Assembly: GCF_000425485.1 (NCBI RefSeq)
Contig: NZ_AUDN01000022.1
Coordinates: forward strand, 62,001 to 126,000
Direction of reading: 5' to 3'
Length of the DNA stretch: 64,000 nucleotides
From: Flavobacterium tegetincola DSM 22377
GTDB taxonomy: Bacteria; Bacteroidota; Bacteroidia; Flavobacteriales; Flavobacteriaceae
Positions 7,928 to 16,001 of this stretch are shown in pieces. The notes beneath the pieces were generated by a model. It saw only the letters and a list, made by a program, of their open reading frames with translations. It did not search any database and had not been told where the DNA came from. Made by a program: the position numbers and the translations under genes. Each line of letters opens with the position of its first letter. Within the stretch, counting starts at the first letter, position 1.

Positions 7928-7954
7928 AAAACCTTCAGAAATGAAGGTTTTTTT
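7928..7954 (+). terminator. terminator of the motif lipoprotein gene
   Basis: Ten-base-pair stem AAAACCTTCA/TGAAGGTTTT with GAAA loop and a T run. Confidence 0.88.
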
Positions 7955-7976
7955 GTTTGACAGTAAATTGCATTGC

Positions 7977-8014
7977 AAAAAAAAACCTTGCAAAAATAAA
8001 TTTACAAGGTTTTT
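7977..8014 (-). terminator. terminator of tRNA-Ala
   Basis: Stem AAAAACCTTG/CAAGGTTTTT immediately past the tRNA 3' end; T-rich exit on the minus strand. Confidence 0.8.
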
Positions 8015-8015
8015 G

Positions 8016-8089
8016 TGGAGAAGATGGGGCTCGAACCCACGACCTCTTGACTGCCAGTCAAGCACTCTAGCCAACTGAGCTACATCCCC
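8016..8089 (-). tRNA. tRNA-Ala (GGC)
   Basis: On the minus strand: acceptor GGGGATG/CTTCTCC, D arm, anticodon stem CTTGA/TCAAG with loop CTGGCAG (anticodon GGC at 8053-8055), T loop TTCGAGC, discriminator A, no encoded CCA. The G3-T70 wobble is the alanine identity element. There is one T6-T67 mismatch in the acceptor. A translated reading frame over it gives the familiar spurious peptide VAQLARVLDWQSRGRGFEP. Confidence 0.95.
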
Positions 8090-8232
8090 AATTCGCAAAC
8101 AAATATAGTTTATTTGGTGTATTAAAAAAATACTTTTTATTTTTAATTCAATCAATGCTCTGCCAACCATTTTTCCAAAGAACAAGCCTTATTTAAGCTA
8201 AATTTCATAATTTTACATAAAAATTTTAAGCT

Positions 8233-9000
8233 ATGATTGCTACGCAAGAACACGGTTCACTATATACACAAATTGAAAATAAAGTTGCAACAATTGAATT
8301 TTCGCATCCCGCAAGTAATTCATTTCCAAGTGAATTATTGCAACGTTTAACAGACGAACTCAATAAAATCTCTGTTAATAAAGAAGTTTCTGTAATTATT
8401 TTAAAAAGTGGTGGCGAAAAAGCATTTTGTGCCGGAGCTTCTTTTGACGAATTACTTCAAATTGACGATCTAGAAAAAGGAGAAAAATTCTTTTCTGGCT
8501 TTGCCAATGTCATCAATGCCATGCGAAAATGTTCGCAATTAATTATCGGTCGCATTCAAGGAAAAGCCGTGGGTGGCGGAGTTGGTTTAGCAGCAGCTTG
8601 CGATTATGCTTTTGCCACAGAAGCCGCATCCATCAAGCTTTCAGAATTGACTATTGGTATCGGGCCTTTCGTTATTGCACCCGCTGTAGAACGAAAAATG
8701 GGAATTGCCGCGCTAGCCGAATTAACCATTGCAGGTCACGAATGGCAAAATGCGTATTGGGCAAAGGAGAAAGGATTGTACGCCAAAGTCTACGAAACTG
8801 TTGCAGACTTAGACAAGGAAGTGGATTTTTTAGCCCAAAAATTAGCCCATTATAATCCAGATGCACTTTCCGACATGAAAAGAGTGTTGTGGGAAAACAC
8901 GTCCAATTGGGATGCGCTACTTTACGAAAGAGCGGCAATTTCTGGGACATTAGTGTTGTCTGAATTTACCAAAAACGCATTGTCGCAATTCAAAAAATAA
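8233..9000 (+). CDS. enoyl-CoA hydratase/isomerase family (methylglutaconyl-CoA hydratase-like)
   Basis: A 255-residue crotonase-fold enzyme. The oxyanion hole is formed by AFCAGA (64-69) and GGGVGL (114-119). One catalytic glutamate lies in KLSELTIGIGP (Glu138), an arrangement resembling LiuC-type 3-methylglutaconyl-CoA hydratases of leucine breakdown, rather than ECH with two glutamates. No leucine-degradation genes are adjacent, so the exact substrate is inferred weakly. Cytosolic. Followed by a palindromic intergenic repeat. Confidence 0.82.
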   Translation: MIATQEHGSLYTQIENKVATIEFSHPASNSFPSELLQRLTDELNKISVNKEVSVIILKSGGEKAFCAGASFDELLQIDDLEKGEKFFSGFANVINAMRKCSQLIIGRIQGKAVGGGVGLAAACDYAFATEAASIKLSELTIGIGPFVIAPAVERKMGIAALAELTIAGHEWQNAYWAKEKGLYAKVYETVADLDKEVDFLAQKLAHYNPDALSDMKRVLWENTSNWDALLYERAAISGTLVLSEFTKNALSQFKK

Positions 9001-9010
9001 TTTTTATTAG

Positions 9011-9097
9011 GAGCTAATCCGGCTGTCCACTGTATCTTTTTTTAGATTTTTGCGCGGCAAAATCTAAAAAAAGGATGCCGTTTCCATCCGGGCTAAA
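9011..9097. repeat. intergenic palindromic repeat, copy 1
   Basis: An imperfect palindrome of about 85 bases centred on a perfect 14-bp stem TTTTTTTAGATTTT/AAAATCTAAAAAAA (9037-9050 with 9059-9072), flanked by roughly complementary GC-richer arms (ATCCGGCTGTCC and GCCGTTTCCATCCGGGCT). The layout matches the elements at 18674-18773 and 18888-18944, indicating a repeat family. Confidence 0.6.
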
Positions 9098-9110
9098 AAT
9101 CACGTAACGT

Positions 9111-9743
9111 ATGCCATTATATAAAAAATTCAACATCGGTCAGAGCGCTCAAGTCTACATCTGGCAAATCACGGAATCCTTCGAAGATTTATTTGACGAA
9201 GTCTATTTAAAAGACATCAGTTTGGTTCGAGTCAATAACATGAAATCGTTGTCGCACCAAAAAGGATTTCTCTCGGTTCGAAAACTCCTTCAAGAAGCCG
9301 GTTATTCTGACGCAGATTTATTTTACGACGAAACGGGCAAGCCCAACCTAATAGATGGAAAATTGATTTCGATCACACATTCCTTTGAGTTTTCAGCTCT
9401 GATCATCAGTCAGCAAGTTGCAGGAATCGACCTTGAAATGCAACGCGAAAAAATCATCACGATTGCCGAAAAATACATGGATACGGAATACGACTTCCTT
9501 CCAAAAGAGAAAGAACTCGATTTTATCCAAAAAAGCACTGTAATATGGGGCGTGAAAGAGTCTGTTTTTAAGATTGAAAACCAAGTTGGAATCAGCTTTA
9601 AAGAGCATATTTCTGTTTTCCCGTTTGAAATGGCGGATGGAAAAACCAGTGCCATTTTAACATTTGAGAATCAAGTAAAAGAGTTTAAAGTTCAATTTGA
9701 AATTGTGGAAAATTATATTGTTGTGGTTGCTTTTGAGAAGTAA
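9111..9743 (+). CDS. 4'-phosphopantetheinyl transferase superfamily protein
   Basis: A 210-residue Sfp-type enzyme that transfers phosphopantetheine from CoA to a serine of a carrier protein. Visible: ISITHS (87-92), GIDLE with Mg2+ ligands Asp107 and Glu109, and WGVKESVFK (146-154) with the catalytic Glu150 and Lys. It may serve as the Sfp-like holo-ACP enzyme in this organism. It ends one base before the convergent globin gene. Confidence 0.87.
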   Translation: MPLYKKFNIGQSAQVYIWQITESFEDLFDEVYLKDISLVRVNNMKSLSHQKGFLSVRKLLQEAGYSDADLFYDETGKPNLIDGKLISITHSFEFSALIISQQVAGIDLEMQREKIITIAEKYMDTEYDFLPKEKELDFIQKSTVIWGVKESVFKIENQVGISFKEHISVFPFEMADGKTSAILTFENQVKEFKVQFEIVENYIVVVAFEK

Positions 9744-10124
9744 TTACCTCCGACTATTAAACATATTTAAAAACAACATCGTACTCATTTTCCGAGCACG
9801 ACGTTTCAGCGTATCCGCATTTTCGCCTTCAAAAAGTTCGTCAATAGTAGCAAACCAATAGTTGAGCCATATGCCAAATTCATGCGTAGAAATAACGCCA
9901 CCTGAATTTCGGTCGACTTCTATGTGTGCTTCAATTGGATTTCCGCTGTAATTTCTTCCTCCAAAAAGGTTCATTTCCCAGAAATTGGTGAGCTTTTCGA
10001 GGTGTTCGTCCCAATCTTTAATCACGTCGTTAAAGAAAGGCCCAATTTCGGTATCGGTTCTGATTTTTGCATAGAAGGAGTGCACCAGTAAAGCAACGTC
10101 CTCGCGGTTTTCGATGTTTTTCAT
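9744..10124 (-). CDS. group III truncated hemoglobin
   Basis: A 126-residue 2-on-2 globin. Group III features: SFYAKIRTDTEIGPFF, FWEMNLFGGRNYSGNP, and His67 (IEAHIEV) as the likely proximal haem ligand. Such globins bind O2 or NO and have been linked to nitrosative stress and redox roles. On the minus strand, downstream of a small membrane protein and a Crp/Fnr-family regulator, which suggests O2- or NO-linked control. That link is inferred. Confidence 0.9.
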   Translation of the reverse strand: MKNIENREDVALLVHSFYAKIRTDTEIGPFFNDVIKDWDEHLEKLTNFWEMNLFGGRNYSGNPIEAHIEVDRNSGGVISTHEFGIWLNYWFATIDELFEGENADTLKRRARKMSTMLFLNMFNSRR

Positions 10125-10187
10125 TGTATAATTATAGCATTGACAATGATAAAGAAAACACTTGACACCACACTCGCAATTACCAAA

Positions 10188-10412
10188 TTAAAAAATTATA
10201 CGTGCCGATAATTGTGCAAAAATTGAGGTATTTACACTCATGCAAATCAAAACAATTAAGGAGAGTTGGATCATTTGTATCGGACTAGTTCCGTGCGAAA
10301 GTGTGTACATTGCAGCAGCAGAACCTAGACAACTTTGTCCAATAATGGCTAATGTAGCGTAGGCAAAAAAGTTGTATTCAAAACTTTTTAAAGCATTATC
10401 ATATAATTTCAT
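10188..10412 (-). CDS. small membrane protein
   Basis: A 74-residue protein with two predicted transmembrane helices (about residues 14-36 and 46-66). It lies between the Crp/Fnr regulator and the truncated globin on the same strand with short gaps, possibly one operon. I recognise no family. Similar short hydrophobic proteins are common in Flavobacteria. Confidence 0.55.
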   Translation of the reverse strand: MKLYDNALKSFEYNFFAYATLAIIGQSCLGSAAAMYTLSHGTSPIQMIQLSLIVLICMSVNTSIFAQLSARIIF

Positions 10413-10483
10413 AGCAGTTAAATTTATTTGATTACAAATTTAACTACACATGCCGCTTTTCATTTATGACTTGAATCACAATG

Positions 10484-11086
10484 CTACATTTCTCGATACA
10501 CTTTTCTATTTATGATTTTTAGCAAGCGCTTTTTTTCTAAAGATTTAATGGTACGAATGACGGTTTCTACGCGAAGTCCCGTCAAGTCGCCAATTTGTTG
10601 TCGGGTAAAATCTACGAGGTAGCCATTTGTGTCTTTATTTAAATTAAAGTGTTTGATGGCATAATCAATGAATTGCAATACGCGATGTTCCGGATCTTCC
10701 GAAGCAATTTCGGCAGACATTACCGCCTTGTAATGCAATCTTTGAGCAAGATTTTCAATGATAGAGAGGGATTCCGCAGGGTTTTCTAATAGAAGTTTTT
10801 TAAACAGTTCTTTTTTGATAGTTAGAATAACAGCATTCTCGGTAGCAATGGCATTGGCAGGATACAGTCGGTCTACAAATAATGGCGGCTCGCCAAAACT
10901 TTCGCCCGTCTTAAAAAAACCTTGAATGAATTCCTTTCCTTCCTCATTGTAATTGTTCATTTTTACTTCACCTGAAATGATTTGGTAATAATAATGCGCA
11001 TGAGTGTTGACTTCAAAAATCACATCTGACTTTTCATATTGTTTTTCAACAGCTCCGTATTGTTCTAAAAGTTCCTTTTGTATCAT
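10484..11086 (-). CDS. Crp/Fnr family transcriptional regulator
   Basis: A 200-residue regulator with an N-terminal cyclic-nucleotide-binding-like jelly roll (IFEVNTHAHYYYQIISGEVKM, then FFKTGESFGEPPLF) and a C-terminal winged helix (DFTRQQIGDLTGLRVETVIR). No Fnr-type cysteine cluster, so not an iron-sulfur sensor. I chose the ATG at 11084-11086 (MIQKELLEQYG) because a -7 promoter element lies at 11110-11117, downstream of the longer possible start at 11146. The gene lies divergent from the GGGP synthase. Confidence 0.87.
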   Translation of the reverse strand: MIQKELLEQYGAVEKQYEKSDVIFEVNTHAHYYYQIISGEVKMNNYNEEGKEFIQGFFKTGESFGEPPLFVDRLYPANAIATENAVILTIKKELFKKLLLENPAESLSIIENLAQRLHYKAVMSAEIASEDPEHRVLQFIDYAIKHFNLNKDTNGYLVDFTRQQIGDLTGLRVETVIRTIKSLEKKRLLKIINRKVYREM

Positions 11087-11109
11087 CGCATTTTTTATTT
11101 CAACCTTCA

Positions 11110-11117
11110 CAAAGATA
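11110..11117 (-). promoter_or_regulatory. -7 element of the Crp/Fnr gene promoter
   Basis: TATCTTTG on the minus strand, 23 bases upstream of the chosen ATG. It faces away from the GGGP synthase promoter at 11137-11164, so the two promoters are divergent within about 60 bases. Confidence 0.55.
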
Positions 11118-11136
11118 AATCTTTTAAAATTTGAAT

Positions 11137-11164
11137 TTTGATTCAAAAAAAACCGTTAGTTTTG
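11137..11164 (+). promoter_or_regulatory. promoter of the GGGP synthase operon
   Basis: TTTG at 11137-11140 and TAGTTTTG at 11157-11164 fit the -33/-7 Bacteroidota pattern. The ATG follows six bases after the -7 element, so the mRNA is likely to be leaderless or nearly so. Confidence 0.45.
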
Positions 11165-11170
11165 CTTGAA

Positions 11171-11911
11171 ATGAATGTAAATACGACCAAAATTTATTCA
11201 GAAATCGTAACTGCTTTTGTAAACAAAAAACGTTTGTTGGCTATATTATTGGATCCAGATAAAATTGATTTCTATGAAATAAAACAACTGGCTGAAAAGA
11301 TCAATCTATCGCCAGCTACGCATATTTTTATTGGCGGCAGCCTCGTTTTTTCTGAAGCTATTGAACAGCTTATTGAAGAAATTAAAAAGCTTATCCAATT
11401 ACCGATTATTCTTTTTCCCGGTCATCCTTCACAAATTGTAGAAAATGCAGACGGAATTTTATTTTTGAACTTACTGTCCGGTCGCAATCCAGATTATCTA
11501 ATCGGTCATCAAGTGAAAGCGGCTCCCGTATTAAAAAAAATGAATTTTGAAGTCATTCCCACGGCATACCTATTAATTGAAAGTGGCGGAAAAACGGCTG
11601 TTGAAGTAGTGAGTAAAACCAATCCGATATCGCGACACGATAGTACTGAAGCGGTTGCCACTGCTCAAGCCGGCGAATTAATGGGGAATAAATTAATTTA
11701 TCTCGAAGCAGGAAGTGGGGCAATTCAATCTGTCCCAGAAGAAATGATTCAGAAAGTTGCAAAATCGGTTGCAATTCCAGTCATTGTTGGCGGTGGAATT
11801 AGAACTAAAAAAGCATTGGATTTGGCGTATCAAAATGGAGCCACAATGGTGGTTATTGGAACTGCATTTGAAGTTAATATAGAATTTTTTAATCAAATTT
11901 CACATGATTGA
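11171..11911 (+). CDS. geranylgeranylglyceryl phosphate synthase family (GGGPS/PcrB)
   Basis: A 246-residue TIM-barrel prenyltransferase, family group II of Bacteroidota. It joins a polyprenyl diphosphate to sn-glycerol-1-phosphate to make an archaeal-like ether lipid precursor. Motifs: LLAILLDPDK near the N-terminus, FIGGSL, YLEAGSGA, and the phosphate-binding VIVGGGIRT with VIGTAFE. The frame opens upstream with TTG at 11138; I prefer the ATG at 11171 (MNVNTTKIYSEI), as in relatives. Overlaps pnuC by 8 bases. Confidence 0.87.
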   Translation: MNVNTTKIYSEIVTAFVNKKRLLAILLDPDKIDFYEIKQLAEKINLSPATHIFIGGSLVFSEAIEQLIEEIKKLIQLPIILFPGHPSQIVENADGILFLNLLSGRNPDYLIGHQVKAAPVLKKMNFEVIPTAYLLIESGGKTAVEVVSKTNPISRHDSTEAVATAQAGELMGNKLIYLEAGSGAIQSVPEEMIQKVAKSVAIPVIVGGGIRTKKALDLAYQNGATMVVIGTAFEVNIEFFNQISHD

Positions 11912-12542
11912 GTTTTTTTTAGAACCGTATAAAAATACACCTAGAGCCGATATAATAATTGAGATTATCGTTTTTATTTTTGGAATTGCCAGCGTCTGGT
12001 ATGCAAAAAAAGAGAACATTTTGGTGTATCCGACAGGTTTAGTGGCCACAATTTTAACGGTGTATTTGCTGTACAAAGCAGGCTATTTTGCCGACATGAC
12101 GATCAATGCCTATTTCACGATTATGAGTATTTATGGATGGTTCAATTGGTCCAGGACAAAAAATGATGTTTCGGTGTATCAAATTAGTAGAACGAATAAT
12201 AGGCAAAAAATTATTGGACTTGTATTGTTTTTTGTGACAATTGTGGTGATGTATGGCGTCTATAAATTCTTTGATCGACCAATTTTGGAAGAAAATTATA
12301 TTGATATGGTTACTTCGGGAATCTTTTTTACCGGAATGTGGTTCATGGCAATCAAGAAAATTGAGAATTGGACACTGTGGATCATTGGCGATCTAATTTC
12401 CATTCCACTGTATGGTTACCGCGGTTTAGGTATTTTATCTTTGCAATTTCTTATATTTACTGTTCTCGCAGTAATGGCGTACATCGAGTGGAATAAAATT
12501 ATTAACGAAAGAGAACAAAACGAGAGAAGAACCAATGGATAA
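11904..12542 (+). CDS. pnuC: PnuC family vitamin transporter (nicotinamide riboside or thiamine)
   Basis: A 212-residue inner-membrane protein with about seven helices. The conserved STIYGWFNW-like segment (SIYGWFNWSR) and the C-terminal half WTLWIIGDLISIPLYGYRG are diagnostic of PnuC. The family transports nicotinamide riboside, and a Bacteroidota subgroup (PnuT) transports thiamine. It lies 0.5 kb upstream of a TPP riboswitch-controlled TonB receptor, so thiamine is possible, but it is outside the riboswitch transcript. Start ATG overlaps the preceding stop by 8 bases. Confidence 0.8.
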   Translation: MIEFFLEPYKNTPRADIIIEIIVFIFGIASVWYAKKENILVYPTGLVATILTVYLLYKAGYFADMTINAYFTIMSIYGWFNWSRTKNDVSVYQISRTNNRQKIIGLVLFFVTIVVMYGVYKFFDRPILEENYIDMVTSGIFFTGMWFMAIKKIENWTLWIIGDLISIPLYGYRGLGILSLQFLIFTVLAVMAYIEWNKIINEREQNERRTNG

Positions 12543-12936
12543 AGAACAAATTTTATCAGAAGTCACTTTTAAAGCGGTCCGAAGCAGCGGAGCCGGAGGT
12601 CAGAACGTGAATAAAGTTTCATCAAAAGTAGTGTTGAATTTTGACGTTGAAAATTCTAAAGGTTTGTTTGAAGACGAAAAACCATTGGTGCTTTCCAAAC
12701 TTTCTACACGTTTGACTAAAGAAAATATTCTCATTTTAAATTGTGACGAAGACCGAAGTCAGTTTAAAAACAAAGCTATTGTAACCAAGCGTTTTTTTGA
12801 TTTAATTACTCAAAGTTTGCATATTGAAAAAATTAGAAAAGCTACCAAAATTCCTAAATCGGTAATTAGAAAAAGGTTGAAAGACAAAAAGAGTATTTCT
12901 GAAACGAAGAAGAATAGGAAGAGACCTGATTTTTAG
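12535..12936 (+). CDS. arfB: alternative ribosome-rescue peptidyl-tRNA hydrolase ArfB
   Basis: A 133-residue protein with the catalytic GGQ at 21-23 (SSGAGGQNVNKVSSKV) and a basic C-terminal tail (KRLKDKKSISETKKNRKRP) which enters the empty mRNA channel of stalled ribosomes. It releases peptides on ribosomes lacking a stop codon. The short length and absence of a stop-codon recognition domain separate it from RF1/RF2. It overlaps pnuC by 8 bases. Confidence 0.9.
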   Translation: MDKEQILSEVTFKAVRSSGAGGQNVNKVSSKVVLNFDVENSKGLFEDEKPLVLSKLSTRLTKENILILNCDEDRSQFKNKAIVTKRFFDLITQSLHIEKIRKATKIPKSVIRKRLKDKKSISETKKNRKRPDF

Positions 12937-12973
12937 AATAATTTTTTGCTAAAATCTCCATTAGCTTTTCATA

Positions 12974-12981
12974 TAACTTTG
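12974..12981 (+). promoter_or_regulatory. -7 element before the TPP riboswitch
   Basis: TAACTTTG fits TAnnTTTG and lies about 15 bases before the riboswitch structure, so the leader begins at or near the aptamer. Confidence 0.5.
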
Positions 12982-12990
12982 TACTACTTT

Positions 12991-13073
12991 TACCCCGTCT
13001 CAAAGGGGTGCTGTAATGGCTGAGATTATACCCGTGGAACCTAGAACAGGTAATGCTGTTTAGGGAAAAGATG
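12991..13073 (+). promoter_or_regulatory. TPP riboswitch (THI element)
   Basis: The conserved core is present in order: GGGGTGC (13005-13011), CTGAGA (13020-13025), ACCC (13030-13033), GAACCT (13037-13042), then TAATGC (13051-13056) and TTTAGGGA. P2 pairs GGGT with ACCC, and P4/P5 form from CCT/AGG and ACAG/CTGT. It binds thiamine pyrophosphate and represses the downstream TonB-dependent receptor. An additional ACCCC/GGGGT hairpin (12992-12996 with 13005-13009) could compete with P2. Confidence 0.92.
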
Positions 13074-13171
13074 AAAGGCTAAAGTATACATTAGTTTTTT
13101 GTCGAGAAAATCCAACACCATTTTATTAACAATTGAATAATTACCCCTTTTATTCGTAATCTATTTTACGA

Positions 13172-15379
13172 ATGAAAACTTTATTATTTGCAGGTTTACA
13201 CAAACCTTTTTCTAAACAGCGCTTGTTTTTCTACAGTCTGTCGCTATTTTCTATGTGCTCTTTTGCACAAAATGTTCCTCAAGATTCCACGAAAGTCAAT
13301 GAATTGGATGAGGTCATGGTAAGAGCCGTTCGAGCAAGTGACAAAACACCAATGCCTTTTAGCAATCTATCCAAAAAAGAATTACGTGAGCGGAATTTGG
13401 GGCAAGACATTCCCATGTTGCTGAATTTTCTACCTTCCGTAGTAACCACTTCGGATGCGGGAAATGGTTTTGGTTATACCGGAATTCGCGTTCGAGGAAG
13501 TGATGCGAGTCGCGTCAATGTTACCGTAAATGGAATTCCATACAATGATTCTGAAAGTCAAGGTACATTTTGGGTCAACATGCCCGATTTTGTTTCGTCT
13601 GTTGAGAATGTTCAATTGCAACGTGGTGTTGGAACTTCAACAAATGGAGCGGGAGCTTTTGGCGCAAGCCTAAATTTACTGACGGATGCTGTAAATCAAG
13701 AATCTTCAGGAGAAATATCCAATTCTTTTGGAAGTTTTAATTCCAGAAAACATACGGTAAAATTTGGAACGGGATTGATGAACAATCATTTTGAATTGGC
13801 GGGACGTTTGTCAAACATTCACTCTGACGGTTTCATTGATCGAGCAGAATCTGACTTGAAATCCTATTTTTTACAAGGAACTTTTCTAAAGAACAATACC
13901 TTAATCAAAGCTTTGGTTTTTGGTGGAACTGAAAAAACGTACCAATCTTGGAACGGAATTGAAGATTTGGACAAACTTGAAAACGACCGAACTTACAATA
14001 CTTCCGGAGAATACATTGACGATGATGGAAAGTTGCGTTTCTACGATAATGAAACAGATAATTACAACCAAGACCATTATCAATTGCACTGGAATCAAAG
14101 ATGGAGCGACGCTTGGAGTTCTAATTTTGCGTTGCATTATACGAAAGGTTTGGGATATTACGAAAACTATAAGAAGAAACAGAAATTAGTGGACTATGGC
14201 TTGGAACCTCAAATCATTAATGGAGATACCATTACTAAAACAGATTTAATCAGAAGAAAATGGTTGGACAATGATTTCTACGGGACCACTTTTTCATTGA
14301 ATTACAAGAAAGAAAAAGTAGACTTTATTGTTGGTGGAGGCTATAACCGTTATGAAGGGAAGCATTCGGGAAATGTATTGTGGACGAGAAGTGTAATTCT
14401 TTCGGAAAATAATTATGAGTTTTACAACGATTTTTCTACCAAAAACGATTTGAATGTTTTTGCAAAATTAAATTACGCATTGACATCAAAATGGAATCTT
14501 TTTGGAGACATGCAGTACAGAAATGTAAGTTACACCGCAAACGGAGCCGAAACGGGTTTAGTGGACGATACGTTTGATTTTTTCAATCCCAAAGCGGGAA
14601 TTACGTATACAGTTAATGAATATAACAACATCTACTTTTCTTATGCTCGCGCAAATCGGGAGCCAAACCGTAATGATTACGAAGGAGGAAATCCAAAGCC
14701 TGAAAAGATGAATGACTTTGAGTTGGGATGGCGTTACAATGCAGCAAAAGCAAAAATAAACATCAATGCCTATTGGATGAAATACCAGGATCAACTCGTA
14801 TTAACGGGAGGTTTGAACGATGTTGGAGCACCATTACGAACTAATTCGGGCAAAAGTTATCGTTTAGGTTTTGAAGTAGATGCTGTAATTGCTTTATCAG
14901 ACAAGTGGATTTTGAGACCAAATATGACGATTAGTTCTAATAAAAATCAAGATTTTGTATTTGAAAGAGACGGCGTTTTGCAGAATTTAGGCGATACCGA
15001 TATTGCGTTTTCGCCGAATTTAATTGCAGCACATGCCGTGACATTTCTGCCTATCAAAAACATGCAAATTTCATTATTATCTAAATTTGTTGGCGATCAA
15101 TATATGGGAAATATAGATTCCAAAAATTCAAAATTAGAAAGCTATGCGGTAAATGACTTGAGTGTCTCCTATGAAATTAAACCAAAATCAGTGTTCAAAT
15201 CAATTATAGTGACTGGATTATTGAATAATATCTTTGACTACAAGTATGAAAGCAATGGGTATTTCTACACGTTTGATGATGAAGGTATCAATCCTGGAAG
15301 TATTTCTACTGTTGAAGGAGCGGGTTATTATCCACAAGCTGGAATTAATTTCTTGGCGGGAATAACGTTACTTTTTTAA
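13172..15379 (+). CDS. TonB-dependent outer-membrane receptor, probably for thiamine
   Basis: A 735-residue TonB-dependent receptor: signal peptide ending near CSFAQ, TonB-box-like region (LDEVMVRAVRA), plug domain about residues 60-170 (GYTGIRVRGSDASRVNVTV, GTSTNGAGAFGASLNL), then a 22-strand barrel ending with an aromatic C-terminal ITLLF. It lies 99 bases downstream of a TPP riboswitch. In Bacteroidota such receptors (called OMR1 in comparative work) are assigned to thiamine uptake; thus thiamine or a derivative is the likely ligand. No tnr3-like thiamine kinase gene follows. Confidence 0.88.
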   Translation: MKTLLFAGLHKPFSKQRLFFYSLSLFSMCSFAQNVPQDSTKVNELDEVMVRAVRASDKTPMPFSNLSKKELRERNLGQDIPMLLNFLPSVVTTSDAGNGFGYTGIRVRGSDASRVNVTVNGIPYNDSESQGTFWVNMPDFVSSVENVQLQRGVGTSTNGAGAFGASLNLLTDAVNQESSGEISNSFGSFNSRKHTVKFGTGLMNNHFELAGRLSNIHSDGFIDRAESDLKSYFLQGTFLKNNTLIKALVFGGTEKTYQSWNGIEDLDKLENDRTYNTSGEYIDDDGKLRFYDNETDNYNQDHYQLHWNQRWSDAWSSNFALHYTKGLGYYENYKKKQKLVDYGLEPQIINGDTITKTDLIRRKWLDNDFYGTTFSLNYKKEKVDFIVGGGYNRYEGKHSGNVLWTRSVILSENNYEFYNDFSTKNDLNVFAKLNYALTSKWNLFGDMQYRNVSYTANGAETGLVDDTFDFFNPKAGITYTVNEYNNIYFSYARANREPNRNDYEGGNPKPEKMNDFELGWRYNAAKAKININAYWMKYQDQLVLTGGLNDVGAPLRTNSGKSYRLGFEVDAVIALSDKWILRPNMTISSNKNQDFVFERDGVLQNLGDTDIAFSPNLIAAHAVTFLPIKNMQISLLSKFVGDQYMGNIDSKNSKLESYAVNDLSVSYEIKPKSVFKSIIVTGLLNNIFDYKYESNGYFYTFDDEGINPGSISTVEGAGYYPQAGINFLAGITLLF

Positions 15380-15419
15380 AACTTCAATATTATAAATTAA
15401 GACCTCCTTATTTCAAATT

Positions 15420-15455
15420 CCCATCCAATCCCGATTCCTATTGGGATTGGATGGG
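15420..15455. terminator. bidirectional hairpin between convergent genes
   Basis: Perfect 13-bp stem CCCATCCAATCCC/GGGATTGGATGGG with a 10-nt loop, between the TonB receptor and the following minus-strand lipoprotein. It lacks a T run on the plus side, so it may act as a processed or two-way end. Confidence 0.55.
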
Positions 15456-15466
15456 CTTTGGAGGAT

Positions 15467-15901
15467 TTAATTAGAAACCCGAATTACATTCTTTGCTAAA
15501 ATATCCACACGATAAGGTTTCATGGTGTATTCTCCTTCGCCGTTAAGTCCGACTCCATTGAACAAGTTGTACTCAATATCGTCACACGGACATTTTGCAT
15601 TTAAGCCGTTTATAAGCATTCTTGAGCAAGCTGAGATGTATTGATTGGGACAATTGGCTTCCCAAGCCCGATAATCCGTGTCAGAAATTTTCATTACAAT
15701 AATACCATTTGCTCCTGAGGTACCGTCAAAGATGTAGAGCGGATTAACAGCAGAAAGCAACTTGCTGTAAGAAGGCAAATTGGCATCAATGGTTATTGAA
15801 AAGGCATAGTCCGGAATAAAAGGGTTTTTATAGCGAACGGAGTCGCTGGAACAGCTTAAAGACAGTAATGTGAAGGTGATCAATACAATTAGTTTTTTCA
15901 T
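15467..15901 (-). CDS. lipoprotein with Rieske-like fold signature lacking His ligands
   Basis: A 144-residue predicted lipoprotein (MKKLIVLITF..., lipobox SLSC). The C-terminal half AWEANCPNQ, ISACSRM and KCPCDDIEYNLFNG resembles the cluster-binding loops of Rieske ferredoxins, but the two CxH and CxxH histidines are absent, so it is unlikely to hold a normal 2Fe-2S centre. Several cysteines could form disulfides or bind another metal. Start taken at the ATG 15899-15901; an upstream ATG at 15934 would place extra residues before the signal peptide. Confidence 0.65.
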   Translation of the reverse strand: MKKLIVLITFTLLSLSCSSDSVRYKNPFIPDYAFSITIDANLPSYSKLLSAVNPLYIFDGTSGANGIIVMKISDTDYRAWEANCPNQYISACSRMLINGLNAKCPCDDIEYNLFNGVGLNGEGEYTMKPYRVDILAKNVIRVSN

Positions 15902-16001
15902 AGCAAAAGTTTTCTGTTTAATACTTTGAAACAAATTTAATTTAATTAACTTTGAATTATATATGATTTAGCATATTAAATTTACACTAAAATAAAAAAA
16001 G

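Noticed and set aside
7895..8185. Minus-strand 96-codon frame
   Set aside because: It translates tRNA-Ala (peptide VAQLARVLDWQSRGRGFEP), a well-known false protein.
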